From CAWFZT01 sp963820415 (GTDB lineage Bacteria; Chloroflexota; Anaerolineae; Anaerolineales; Anaerolineaceae): a DNA stretch of 64,000 bases. The notes under the pieces are model-generated. The model searched no databases. It was given only the letters and a program-made list of their open reading frames with translations, and was not told the DNA's origin. The position numbers and the translations under genes were made by a program. The stretch covers positions 806,001 to 870,000 of the forward strand of contig CAWFZT010000008.1 of NCBI GenBank assembly GCA_963820415.1. The letters run 5' to 3'. Positions 34,152 through 43,340 of this stretch are shown piece after piece. The first letter of the stretch is position 1, and each line of letters starts with the position of its first letter.

Positions 34152-35604
34152 ATGAACCTGAAACGCCTGCCCATTTATTTGATTGTGATGCTCCTGGTCA
34201 GCCCGCTGGCAGCCTGTGTCCTGCCGCTTACCCCGCTTACCCCGGTTCCCAACCCTACCCAGGATAACCGGGTGGCGATAACTTTAACCGCCATCCAGGC
34301 GAATAGCCAGGCGACAGCCGCGGTCAAACCTACCAGCCAGCCGACCGCAACGGCAACGCAAACGCAGGTCCCGCCCACCGCGACCAGCGTGCCGCCCACC
34401 ATCACACCCACCCTGACGCCGACAGTCACCTTCATCCCTACAGGGGCGGTAGTCGTGCCGGCAACCGGCATGCGCATCGTCTACACGGATGCCGGACGCA
34501 ACCTGTGGATCTGGCTGGCGGATGGTTCAACCCGCCAGTTGGTTAAAACCGGCGACGTCAACGAGGGCCGTATTTCGGCTGACGGCAGCCTGCTGGTGTA
34601 TATCCGCACCAAGGATTTCAAGAAATTCAGCGTCTGGGCAATCAACCCGGATGGCAGCAACCAGCGTGAGTTAATCACTCAGGATACGATGAATGGTATG
34701 AAGAATAACGATGACGCCATCGGCGCGCAGCCCTACGTGATGGACTGGATTCCCGGAACGCACAGCCTGGCGTTCGTCACCGCGCCGGTCTTCGATGGTC
34801 CTGGAATCCAGGTCAACGACGATCTTTGGACGCTGAACGCCGACACCGGCCAGTTGACTGAGCTTCTTGAACCTGGTCAAGGCGGCGTCTTCTATTATTC
34901 ACCGGACAAGAAGCAGATTGCCCTGGTCACCCCGAAAACCATCAGCCTGATCAATGCGGACGGCAGCAACCGGCGGGATGCCGTGTTGCAATTCACCGCA
35001 ATCAACACTTACAGCGAATTCCTATACTACCCCACCCCCAAATGGGCGCCGGATTCCAGCCTGCTGCACGTGGCCATCCCGCCTAAAGATGCCCTGGCAA
35101 CCCCCCAGCAGAAAACCACCCTGTACATAATCCCTACGGATGGCTCTCATGCCAGTAAAATCGGCACCGTAACCACGGCTTCGCTGCTGGCCCCTGAGTT
35201 CTCACCGGATGCAAGCCGGATGATCTACGTCAAAGAACATGGCGATGCGACGGATAACCAGCGCGAGCTGCACATATCAGACCCGAACGGATCGGGCGAC
35301 ACGGTGTACCGCACAGCCCAACTTGATTTCAACGGTTGGGCGCCCGATTCGGCCCATTTTATCTTCACTGAAGGCAACGATACCCGCCTGGGCCAGATCG
35401 GGGTTGAACTCGGTGCCGCTGCTGTCCGATACCCACTCTGCGACGGCGGTCGACTGGCTCAGTAATGGGCAGATTTTGTTCTTACACCGCATCTCCAACG
35501 GCTGGCAGATCAAGCTGGGAATCCCAGGAGGGACCAGCCAGGTGCTGATCAGCCTACCCGGTAACCCGGACAATTTCATGCCAACCTATGCGGTAACTGA
35601 GTAA
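34152..35604 (+). CDS. Lipoprotein with TolB-like beta-propeller (apparent frameshift)
   Basis: The signal peptide MNLKRLPIYLIVMLLVSPLA ends in a lipobox (LAAC). A Thr/Pro-rich linker (about residues 35-105) leads to propeller repeats such as RISADGSLLVYIRT, YYSPDKKQIALVT, KWAPDSSLLHVAI and EFSPDASRMIYVKE. Near 35408 the frame shifts; the other frame continues PLLSDTHSATAVDWLSNGQI to a stop at 35604, giving a full final blade. The mended protein has about 483 residues. It belongs to the same architectural class as the protein at 11895-13394, with low direct similarity by eye. Function unknown; probably a surface-exposed binding protein. Confidence 0.82.
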
Positions 35605-35623
35605 GGGCTGCCAGTACTGACGA

Positions 35624-36340
35624 CTAGGCCGTCACCAGCGTACCCACTTGCTCGCCGACCAGGGCGCGGCGCAGGGCATGCTCGTCCCACAGGTTCAACA
35701 CCAGGATGGGCAGCTTGTTCTCCATGCACAGCGAAACGGCAGTGCTGTCCATCACTTGCAGGCGGCGGTTGAGGGTTTCCAGGTAGGTCAGGCAGTCGAA
35801 TTTTTTGGCTTCCGGGTTGATCTGCGGGTCGCTGTCGTACACGCCGTCCACCTTGGTGGCCTTGATCAATACGTCGGCGTTGATCTCCATGGCGCGCAGG
35901 GCCGCGGCGGTATCAGTGGAGAAGTAAGGGTTGCCCGTGCCGCCGCCAAAGATCACCACCCGGCCCTTTTCCAGGTGGCGGATAGCACGGCGGCGAATGT
36001 ATGGCTCTGCCACAGACTGCATGATGATGGCGGATTGGACGCGGGTGATCACGCCGATGCTCTCGAAAGCGTCCATCAGAGCCAGGGCGTTCATTACGGT
36101 TGCCAGCATGCCCATGTAATCCGCGGTGGCGCGATCCATGCCCAGCTCTAACCCGGTGCGCCCACGCCACAGGTTGCCACCCCCGATCACGATTGCAACG
36201 TCCACCCCCATCTCACGCACTTCGCGCACACGCTGGGCGATACGGTTGGCGCGAATAGGATCAATCCCGACGCCCCCGGCGCCGCCCAGAGCTTCGCCGC
36301 CCAATTTGAGTAAAATGCGGTGGTAGGATAAAGTCTCCAT
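35624..36340 (-). CDS. pyrH: Uridylate kinase (UMP kinase)
   Basis: UMP kinase phosphorylates UMP to UDP with ATP, in pyrimidine nucleotide synthesis. The 238 residues carry LLKLGGEALGG at the N-terminus, VIGGGNLWRG, the DRATADYMGMLATVMNALAL block and FGGGTGNPYFSTDTAAALRA, all typical of bacterial hexameric PyrH of the amino-acid-kinase fold. AAGGAGG precedes the ATG. It follows tsf in the common rpsB-tsf-pyrH order, but an intrinsic terminator lies between tsf and pyrH. Confidence 0.96.
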   Translation of the reverse strand: METLSYHRILLKLGGEALGGAGGVGIDPIRANRIAQRVREVREMGVDVAIVIGGGNLWRGRTGLELGMDRATADYMGMLATVMNALALMDAFESIGVITRVQSAIIMQSVAEPYIRRRAIRHLEKGRVVIFGGGTGNPYFSTDTAAALRAMEINADVLIKATKVDGVYDSDPQINPEAKKFDCLTYLETLNRRLQVMDSTAVSLCMENKLPILVLNLWDEHALRRALVGEQVGTLVTA

Positions 36341-36354
36341 CGTGCCTCCTTATA

Positions 36355-36384
36355 AAAAAGGCCAACCCACCGGTTGGCCTTTTT
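36355..36384 (-). terminator. Intrinsic terminator between tsf and pyrH
   Basis: AAAAAGGCCAACC (36355-36367) and its complement (36372-36384) give a 13-bp arm pair with a 4-nt loop and a T-run in either direction. It probably lowers read-through from rpsB-tsf into pyrH. Confidence 0.8.
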
Positions 36385-36387
36385 AAC

Positions 36388-36999
36388 TCATAGATCGGAA
36401 GAGCTTTCTTCGCCCAACTGCCAGCGCACGAAGCGCCTGATGACGATATTTTCGTGGAGCGAGGCAACCGCCTGGTTGACCAACTGCTCGACCGTAATCG
36501 CTTCGTCGCGGATGTATTTCTGGCGCAGCAGGACGACTTCGCCCTTGAACTTGGCCAGCATGCCATCCACGATCTTGGGGATGACCGCTTCGGGTTTGCC
36601 TTCATCGAGGGCACGCGCCGTGGCGATGTGCCGTTCATGCTCCAACACGTCAGCGGGGATATCCTCTTCGCGGATGTAGAGTGGGCTCATGGCAGCTATT
36701 TGCAGGGCCAGCTCGTGGGCCAGGGTGCGGAAGGCCTCGGAGCGACCGACGAAATCGGTCTCGCTGTTGACTTCGACCATCACGCCCACACGGCCGTTGC
36801 CGTGAGAATAGAGCTCGACCATACCCTCAGACGCTTTGCGGTCGGCGCGCTTGGCAGCCATTGCCAGGCCTTTTTCGCGCAGGAAATCCAGCGCCTTCTT
36901 CATGTCTCCTTCAGACTGCTCCAGAGCTTTGCGGCAGTCCAATACACCTGCGCCGGTAGCTTCACGCAGTTGCTTCACCATTTCAGTCGTAATTGCCAT
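36388..36999 (-). CDS. tsf: Elongation factor Ts
   Basis: EF-Ts exchanges GDP for GTP on EF-Tu. The protein of 203 residues starts MAITTEMVKQLREATGAGVLD with the UBA-like domain, followed by the core with NSETDFVGR, which contacts EF-Tu. It is the short form (one core subdomain reduced), as in Thermus and many Chloroflexota. The start at 36999 was chosen because homologues begin there. It lies 42 bases after rpsB. Confidence 0.95.
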   Translation of the reverse strand: MAITTEMVKQLREATGAGVLDCRKALEQSEGDMKKALDFLREKGLAMAAKRADRKASEGMVELYSHGNGRVGVMVEVNSETDFVGRSEAFRTLAHELALQIAAMSPLYIREEDIPADVLEHERHIATARALDEGKPEAVIPKIVDGMLAKFKGEVVLLRQKYIRDEAITVEQLVNQAVASLHENIVIRRFVRWQLGEESSSDL

Positions 37000-37041
37000 T
37001 CCTGATCCCTTCAATGAGTGAATAAATAACGCAAAAGCAAA

Positions 37042-37932
37042 TTACTTTACTTCTTCTTTGTCTTCGATTTCTACGGCAGCTTCATCAATCGGTTCAGGTT
37101 TACCGCCGCCCAACTTGGCCAGGGTCGACTCACCCAGCAGGTCTTTGTCTTCCAGCTCAGATTCCTCGGTCAGACGGACACGGCCAACCATGCTGGGGGT
37201 TACGCCTTCCAGGGCAGCCGCGGCCTGCTCTTCTTCAATGTCTTTGCGGGCCGCTTTCCCTTCCAGGACCGCCTCGGCGATCTTACCAACCAGCAGCTTG
37301 ATGGCGCGGATGGCGTCATCGTTCGAGGGGATCACGTAATCTACGCCGCGTGGGTCACAGTTGGTATCGACCAGGGCTACCACGGGGATATTGCGCAGGT
37401 TGGCCTCGTGTACGGCAGTGGCTTCGCGGGCGACGTCGACTATGAACACCAGCTCGGGCACCTTTTTCATCGTGCGCACACCGCTCAGGTGCACCAGCAG
37501 ACGGGTAATCTCACGTTCAATCAGCAGGCCTTCCTTCTTGGTCAGCTTGTTGATCTCGCCTGAATCACGCATTTTTTCCAGGCGTTCCAGTTCCTTGATA
37601 CGCTCGAAAATGGTAGTGAAGTTGGTGAGCATACCGCCCAGCCAGCGCTCGGTGACGTAGGGCATGCCACAGCGGATGGCCTCTTCGCGGACGGTTTCCT
37701 GAGCCTGGCGCTTGGTGCCAATGAACAGGATCACGCCGTTGTTGGCGGCCGTATCGCGCACCAGGTTGAAAGCAGTGTTGACGGACTTCACCGTCTGCTG
37801 CAGGTCGATGATGTGGATACCGTTGCGCTCGGTGAAGATATAAGACTTCATCAAGGGGTGCCACTTATTGGTGCGATGGCCAAAATGCACACCGCTTTCC
37901 AACAGGGCTTTCATCGAAATAACTGTTGCCAT
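37042..37932 (-). CDS. rpsB: 30S ribosomal protein S2
   Basis: The protein has the S2 core: MKALLESGVHFGHRTNKWHP, IHIIDLQQTV, FIGTKRQAQ, RWLGGMLTNF and ALVDTNCDP. A charged C-terminal extension of about 60 residues (rich in Glu and Lys) follows. AAAGGAGA lies 9 bases before the ATG at 37932; the frame is open upstream but without support. It is the first gene of the rpsB-tsf-pyrH cluster. Confidence 0.96.
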   Translation of the reverse strand: MATVISMKALLESGVHFGHRTNKWHPLMKSYIFTERNGIHIIDLQQTVKSVNTAFNLVRDTAANNGVILFIGTKRQAQETVREEAIRCGMPYVTERWLGGMLTNFTTIFERIKELERLEKMRDSGEINKLTKKEGLLIEREITRLLVHLSGVRTMKKVPELVFIVDVAREATAVHEANLRNIPVVALVDTNCDPRGVDYVIPSNDDAIRAIKLLVGKIAEAVLEGKAARKDIEEEQAAAALEGVTPSMVGRVRLTEESELEDKDLLGESTLAKLGGGKPEPIDEAAVEIEDKEEVK

Positions 37933-38252
37933 ACGAACTATTCTCCTTTTGCGTTTGACCTCCGCTCCCCTCATCCCGGACCCTCACCGCCGATTAGGGC
38001 GGCACGCAGGCCTGGTCAGGAAGCGTGTGTGATTAAAGTTGTGCCAGCGGCACAGCGGGGCAAGTATATCACGAGTAGCGAAGATTCGTCCAGACCAGTT
38101 TCGCTTTAGGCTCATTGGAGTTCACCATGGCTATTCCCAGAAACCTCGCTTTATTTTTACCTGGAAAGGCGATATAATTTTCCAGATTTAGTGGAGATTT
38201 CCCTCATCTACTGCTTCCCAAAAAGTGCGCCAAGGATAAAAACAACCGCATC
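37933..38252. other. Divergent promoter region of rpsB and the radical SAM gene
   Basis: No gene is seen. On the minus strand TATACT at 38063-38068 is a good -10 for rpsB, with only a weak -35 around 38086-38092. A GC-rich potential hairpin near 37985-38010 lies in the rpsB leader and might take part in S2 autoregulation, which is a guess. Confidence 0.4.
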
Positions 38253-40043
38253 ATGGCTATCCCTGATTTAATATTGCTGCATGCTCCCAGCGTCTACGAT
38301 TTCCGCAACAAGTCCATCCTTTACGGCCCGGTGAGCGACTTGGTCCCTTCGACGCCGGTTTTTGAGATGTACCCGATTGGCTTTACCACCATGGCGGAAT
38401 ACCTGGAGCGCAGTGGCCTGCACACGCGCATCGTTAACCTGGCCGTGCGCATGCTGGAAGACAAGAGCTTCAATGTTGAAGAGGCTTTACGAAAACTGGA
38501 TGCGCTGGCTTACGGCATCGACCTGCACTGGCTGCCGCACGCGCATGGCTCGATTGAAGTCGCCAACATTGTTAAACGGCTGCACCCGGCCAGCCCGGTG
38601 ATTTTTGGCGGTTTTTCTTCGACTTACTTTCACCGTGAACTGATCCAGTACCCGGCGGTGGATTTCATCGTGCGCGGCGATTCGACCGAAGGACCGCTGC
38701 TGATGCTGATGCAGTACCTGCGCGGCGGCGGAGCCACCCATCCCGCCCCCGGCGCGCCGGATTACCGGGCCATGGAAAAATTACCCAACCTGGTATGGAA
38801 AGACGTTAACGGAAGCTGCCACGCCAACCCGCTGACTTACTGCCCGGAGACGCTGGACGATCTACTGCTGGATTACTCACACGTGCTGCGCTCGGTGGTT
38901 CGCTATCGCGACCTGGCCAGCTACAAGCCTTTCCGCAACTGGCTGCAATATCCGATCACCGCCGCGCTGACTGTGCGCGGCTGCCGCTATAACTGCGTGA
39001 CCTGCGGCGGTTCGGCCCGCACGTTTCACAGCGTGCACAACCGCGCCCAGCCAGCCTTCCGCTCGCCAGAAAAATTGGCACAGGACATCCGCCGGATTGG
39101 CGAATTCAGCCATGGGCCGGTATTTGTGCTGGGAGATATCCGCCAGCCTGGCCCGAACTACGCCGAGAGCTTCCTCAACGCCATCGCCGGCTACAAGAAT
39201 CCGGTGTTCATCGAGCTGTTCGACGCCGCACCGCGCGAATTTTTCCGGCGCGTCGGCCAGGCTCTGCCCAATTTCACTGTGGAAATCTCGATGGAATCGC
39301 ACGATGAGGGCGTCCGCCGGGCATTTGGCCGGCCTTATTCCAACGCCGACATCGAGGCTTCGATCAATTACGCCCTGGAAGAAGGCTGCCAGCGACTGGA
39401 TTTGTTCTTCATGGTTGGCCTGAAAAAACAGACTTACCAAAGCGTGATGGAGACGGTGGATTATTCGCAGGCGCTGCTGAAGCTCTATAAAGCCGCTGGC
39501 GACCACCGGGTGATCCCCTTTATCTCGCCGCTGGCTCCCTTCGTCGACCCCGGCAGCCAGGTGTTCGAGCAGCCCGAAAAACACGGCTACCGCCTGTTCT
39601 TCCGTACACTCGAAGAGCACCGCCAGGCCCTGCTGGCGCCGAGCTGGAAATACGTGCTGAACTATGAAACCGACTGGATGAACCGTGATCAGATCGTGGC
39701 TGCCACCTACGAGGCCGGGCGGCGGCTGAACCTGATTAAAGGCGAAGCCGGGGTAATCGCCGCCGAGGTGGCTGAAGCCACCGACCTGCGCATCGCCCAG
39801 GCAACCCGCCTGATGGGCGAAATAGATCGCATCGTGCTGAATACCCACGACGGCGGGGAACGCCGCCTGCGCTTGCACGAACTCAAGCAGCGCGTCGATA
39901 ACGCCAACCTGAGCACGGTGTGCGATAAGAGCGAGCTGGAGATCCCTGTGGGCGGAATGCGGATTAACATGCTGCAGGCTGCTACGCGCATCGTCAGCGA
40001 CTGGTGGGAGGATCTTCTCGCCCCCCGCCGCCCTGATAGTTAG
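38253..40043 (+). CDS. B12-binding/radical SAM protein
   Basis: The 596-residue protein has an N-terminal cobalamin-binding-like Rossmann region (residues about 1-170, with VIFGGFSSTYFHREL) and a radical SAM barrel with the cluster motif RGCRYNCVTCGGS (Cx3Cx2C) near residue 250. A C-terminal extension of about 150 residues follows the barrel (from about residue 440). It fits the broad class of B12-dependent radical SAM methylases or ring-forming enzymes; there is no neighbour that reveals the substrate. It may be co-transcribed with adenosine deaminase 118 bases downstream. Confidence 0.88.
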   Translation: MAIPDLILLHAPSVYDFRNKSILYGPVSDLVPSTPVFEMYPIGFTTMAEYLERSGLHTRIVNLAVRMLEDKSFNVEEALRKLDALAYGIDLHWLPHAHGSIEVANIVKRLHPASPVIFGGFSSTYFHRELIQYPAVDFIVRGDSTEGPLLMLMQYLRGGGATHPAPGAPDYRAMEKLPNLVWKDVNGSCHANPLTYCPETLDDLLLDYSHVLRSVVRYRDLASYKPFRNWLQYPITAALTVRGCRYNCVTCGGSARTFHSVHNRAQPAFRSPEKLAQDIRRIGEFSHGPVFVLGDIRQPGPNYAESFLNAIAGYKNPVFIELFDAAPREFFRRVGQALPNFTVEISMESHDEGVRRAFGRPYSNADIEASINYALEEGCQRLDLFFMVGLKKQTYQSVMETVDYSQALLKLYKAAGDHRVIPFISPLAPFVDPGSQVFEQPEKHGYRLFFRTLEEHRQALLAPSWKYVLNYETDWMNRDQIVAATYEAGRRLNLIKGEAGVIAAEVAEATDLRIAQATRLMGEIDRIVLNTHDGGERRLRLHELKQRVDNANLSTVCDKSELEIPVGGMRINMLQAATRIVSDWWEDLLAPRRPDS

Positions 40044-40161
40044 CCTCAACGAGAGACAAGAATTCACCATTTCTTCCTCTTCTCTGCGTTCTCTGTGCCT
40101 GCGCGGTAAATCCTCTCCTTTTTCATTTACGCGCGAAGGGAATTGGCCTTAAAATATAGAT

Positions 40162-41208
40162 ATGAGCTTTCAACCACACCTATCTCCACAGCAGGCAGCC
40201 TTTTACCGTTCCATCCCCAAGGTGGACCTGCATCGCCATCTCGAAGGCTCACTGCGCCTGGATACCATGCAATCGGTGATCAGGGAGCATGAGATCACCA
40301 TGCCGATGACACGCGGTCTGGCGGCGCTGGTACAGATGCAGACCAACGAACCGTCCAACTCTGAAACGTTCCTGTCCAAGTTCCAGACCCTGCGGATGCT
40401 GTACCGCTCGCCCGAGATCATCCGACGTGTGACGCGAGAAGCCATAATAGATGCTGCAGCCGACAACGTGCGCTACCTGGAGCTGCGCTTCTCCCCGGCT
40501 GCTTTGAGCCGGGTCAGACAGTTCCCGCTGGGGGAGGTGATAGACTGGGTTGTGGACAGCGCCGCCCAGGCCAGCCGGGAGTGTGACATCCAAGTGCGCC
40601 TGATCGTCAGCATTAACCGCCACGAGCCGGTGGCGCTCGGCGAAGAAATCGCCCGCCTGGCCGTCGAACAGCGCGGCAGGGGCATCGTTGGCCTGGACCT
40701 AGCCGGCAACGAAGCCCAGTTCCCGGCGGCGCCTTTCCTTGATATTTTTCGCCAGGCCAGGGCCGGAGGCCTGAAGCTGACCCTGCACGCCGGCGAATGG
40801 GGCGGCGCCGATAACATCCGCCAGGCGCTGGAAGAATTCGAAGCTGACCGGATTGGACACGGGGTGCGCGTGCTGGAAGACGAAAACTTAATGGCGCTGG
40901 CTGCCGAACGAGGCACGCCTTTCGAGGTTTGCCTGACCAGTAACTTTCAGAGCGGGGTCGTGGCCGGGTTGGATGGCCACTACCTGCCGCGCCTGTTGGC
41001 CGCCGGTGTGAACGTCACCCTCAATACGGATGACCCGAGCATTGAAGGCATCACCCTGGGCAGCGAATATGGCCTGGCCACTGAAGCCTTGGGCGTCAGC
41101 CTGCCGGCGCTGAAAGAACGTATCCTGGCTGCCTCCCAGGCCGCCTTCCTACCTGAGGCCGAACGCCAGCTGCTGGTCGAAAGCCTGCGCGGGCAATTGA
41201 ATGCATAA
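40162..41208 (+). CDS. add: Adenosine deaminase
   Basis: The enzyme hydrolyses (deoxy)adenosine to inosine and ammonia in purine salvage. The 348 residues show the zinc-site motif KVDLHRHLEGS, LTLHAGEWGGADNI with the catalytic Glu nearby, DRIGHGVRV with the next His, and LNTDDPSIEG with the metal-binding Asp pair. Length and motif spacing are typical. It is followed 39 bases later by surE, another nucleotide-degrading enzyme, which suggests a salvage operon. The related adenine deaminase subgroup cannot be fully excluded. Confidence 0.93.
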   Translation: MSFQPHLSPQQAAFYRSIPKVDLHRHLEGSLRLDTMQSVIREHEITMPMTRGLAALVQMQTNEPSNSETFLSKFQTLRMLYRSPEIIRRVTREAIIDAAADNVRYLELRFSPAALSRVRQFPLGEVIDWVVDSAAQASRECDIQVRLIVSINRHEPVALGEEIARLAVEQRGRGIVGLDLAGNEAQFPAAPFLDIFRQARAGGLKLTLHAGEWGGADNIRQALEEFEADRIGHGVRVLEDENLMALAAERGTPFEVCLTSNFQSGVVAGLDGHYLPRLLAAGVNVTLNTDDPSIEGITLGSEYGLATEALGVSLPALKERILAASQAAFLPEAERQLLVESLRGQLNA

Positions 41209-41247
41209 CCTTGCCGGGCCTGCCTGGCTTTGACGATAAGGATCCCC

Positions 41248-42027
41248 ATGCACATCCTGTGTACTAATGACGACGGCGTCCAGGCGCCCGGCCTGCTGGC
41301 CCTTGTGCAAGAAATGCGCAAGCTGGGCAAAGTCAGCGTGCTGGCGCCGGACCACAACTGGTCTGCCTCCGGGCACGTTAAGACCCTCAGCCGGCCGCTG
41401 CGCGTGAAAGAAGTGCTGCTCAGCGATAACACGCCTGCCCTGACCAGTGACGGCGCCCCTTCCGACTGCGTGGCCCTGGCCCTGCTGGGCATCATTCCCG
41501 AACCCATCGACCTGGTGGTATCGGGGATCAACCCTTACGCCAACGCTGGCCACGACCTGACCTATTCCGGTACGGTGACGGCTGCCATGGAGGCAGTGAT
41601 CGGCGGGATCCAGGCGCTGGCGGTTTCAGTAGACGGTCCAGAAGATGGCGAGCCGCGTGATTACGCGGCGTCTTCCCAGGCTGCCGGCCAGATCGCCGCC
41701 CTGGTGATCAAAAACGGCCTGCCGCCGGGCATTCTATTGAATGTGAACGTGCCTTACCTGCCTGCCGGAGAGCTGCGTGGCTTCCTAGTCACCCGCCAGG
41801 GTTTGCGCATTTACCGCGACAGCCTGGTGCGGCGCGAAGACCCGCGCGGCCGGCCTTATTACTGGATCGGTGGTGACAATCCTACAGGCGTGCCGGAGGA
41901 AGGCACCGATTTCGGCGCCCTGGCAGAAGGTTTTGTCTCCATCACCCCCGTCCACCTGGACCTGACCGCCCATCATTTGGAAGAGACCTTCCGCGCCTGG
42001 GACTGGCCGGCTTCCCTGACAGGATAA
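41248..42027 (+). CDS. surE: 5'/3'-nucleotidase SurE
   Basis: SurE dephosphorylates nucleoside monophosphates in a metal-dependent way. The N-terminus MHILCTNDDGVQAPGLLAL carries the Asp-Asp metal site, and VSGINPYANAGHDLTYSGTV the second conserved Ser/Asn region. The 259 residues match the family. The start at 41248 was chosen because homologues begin exactly at this Met and AAGGAT precedes it. It lies between add and the M48 gene with short gaps. Confidence 0.95.
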   Translation: MHILCTNDDGVQAPGLLALVQEMRKLGKVSVLAPDHNWSASGHVKTLSRPLRVKEVLLSDNTPALTSDGAPSDCVALALLGIIPEPIDLVVSGINPYANAGHDLTYSGTVTAAMEAVIGGIQALAVSVDGPEDGEPRDYAASSQAAGQIAALVIKNGLPPGILLNVNVPYLPAGELRGFLVTRQGLRIYRDSLVRREDPRGRPYYWIGGDNPTGVPEEGTDFGALAEGFVSITPVHLDLTAHHLEETFRAWDWPASLTG

Positions 42028-42040
42028 ACAGGTTACCGCC

Positions 42041-42851
42041 ATGCGCGTTACCAGTTATCGTTACCCTAATGAAGAATGGATCCTGGCCGGGACGGTGCTC
42101 CTGGTGCTAGCCGTTGCGGCGCTGGCTGCAGGCGTCTCGTTCTGCCTGGTACCGGTGTTTTTCCTGGTGTTCGTGCTGATTTCTTACTGGATGAACCGCT
42201 CTAACCACAACTCCCTGATGCAGACCGGCCACCCGGTCAGCCCGGAGCGCACGCCCAATCTGGCGCGCATCAAACAGGCCTGCCTGGACCGGTTGAAACC
42301 GGGACAGGTGGAGGTGTTCATTGTGCGCAGCAGGCAGCTCAACGCCTACACATTTGGCTTCAATAGCCCGCAAGACATTGTGCTTTACAGCTCCCTGCTG
42401 GACGTGATGGACGAAGACGAGCTGCGCTTCGTGTTGGGACACGAGATGGGGCACGTAGCCCTCGGCCATACCTGGTTGAACACGCTGCTGGGCGGGATGG
42501 CGGGGGTGCCAGTAACGTTGGGGGCGGCGGTGATTGTCACGCTGGCCTTCCGCGGGTGGAACCGCGCCTGTGAATATTCAGCCGACCGGGCCGGGCTGCT
42601 GGCGTGCGGTAAACCGCAGAAAGCCATTTCGGCGCTGATCAAGCTGGTTGCAGGCAGCGTCCAATCCCAGGCCGAGCTGCAGCGCGCCCTACAGGTGATC
42701 GAGCGCCAGGACGAACTCGGTGCTAAACCGGTTGGGGGAAACGCTCTCGACGCACCCCATGATTGCCCAGCGCATTGAGCAGATCCGCAAGTACGCTGCC
42801 ACGGCTGAATACGCCAGTCTGCAGGCATATGTGAATACATATCCTAAATAG
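42041..42851 (+). CDS. M48-family zinc metalloprotease (HtpX-like; apparent frameshift)
   Basis: Two membrane spans near the N-terminus (residues about 14-52) precede a cytoplasmic protease domain with FVLGHEMGHVALGH (HExxH) and CEYSADRAGLLA, which supplies the third zinc ligand. Two more hydrophobic stretches lie at about 155-175. Near 42725 a single-base shift is needed: the new frame reads NRLGETLSTHPMIAQRIEQI and ends at 42851. The mended length of about 270 residues is normal. Such proteases degrade misfolded membrane proteins. The gene ends 13 bases before the 125-bp repeat array. Confidence 0.87.
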
Positions 42852-42863
42852 AAGTCTTTGCGC

Positions 42864-43340
42864 AGCAATCTCACTGCCGACGAGGAGATTGCTTCGTCGC
42901 TCAGAGGATTATGAAATGGTAATATCGTCCGAATTGCTTCTCGCAATGACAATCACAGAGGATCGTCATTGCGAGCCGTCTTCGGCGTGGCAATCTCACT
43001 GCCGACGCGGAGATTGCTTCGTCGCTCAGGGGATTATGAAATGGTAATATCGCCCGAATTGCTTCTCGCAATGACAATCACAGAGGATCGTCATTGCGAG
43101 CCGTCTTCGGCGTGGCAATCTCACTGCCGACGCGGAGATTACTTGATCGCTCAGAAGATTGTGAAATGGCAATATCGCCCGAATTACTTCTCGCAATGAC
43201 AATCACAGAGGATCGTCATTGCGAGCCGTCTTCGGCGTGGCAATCTCACTGCCGACGCGGAGATTGCTTCGTCGCTCAGAGGATTATGAAATGGCAATAT
43301 CGCCCGAATTACTTCTCGCAATGACAATCACAGAGGATCG
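42864..43340. repeat. Tandem array of a 125-bp unit, about 3.8 copies
   Basis: The unit contains TCATTGCGAG and CTCGCAATGA as complementary ends and GCAATCTC...GAGATTGC as an inner inverted repeat, so each can fold on itself. Copies begin at about 42864, 42989, 43114 and 43239 and differ at only a few positions. The array fills the whole space between the M48 gene (plus) and the DUF3048 gene (minus), whose stop codon directly adjoins it. The TCATTGCGAG...GCAATCTC type of repeat is widespread as single copies in bacterial genomes; tandem copies are less usual. Confidence 0.93.

Noticed and set aside
38877..40070. 397-codon minus-strand ORF opposite the radical SAM gene
   Set aside because: It is a GC-codon-bias shadow: the plus-strand frame has the CxxxCxxC motif and protein-like conservation, the antisense frame none.
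42864..43340. Possible CRISPR array
   Set aside because: The repeats are contiguous 125-bp units without unique spacers, and there are no cas genes.
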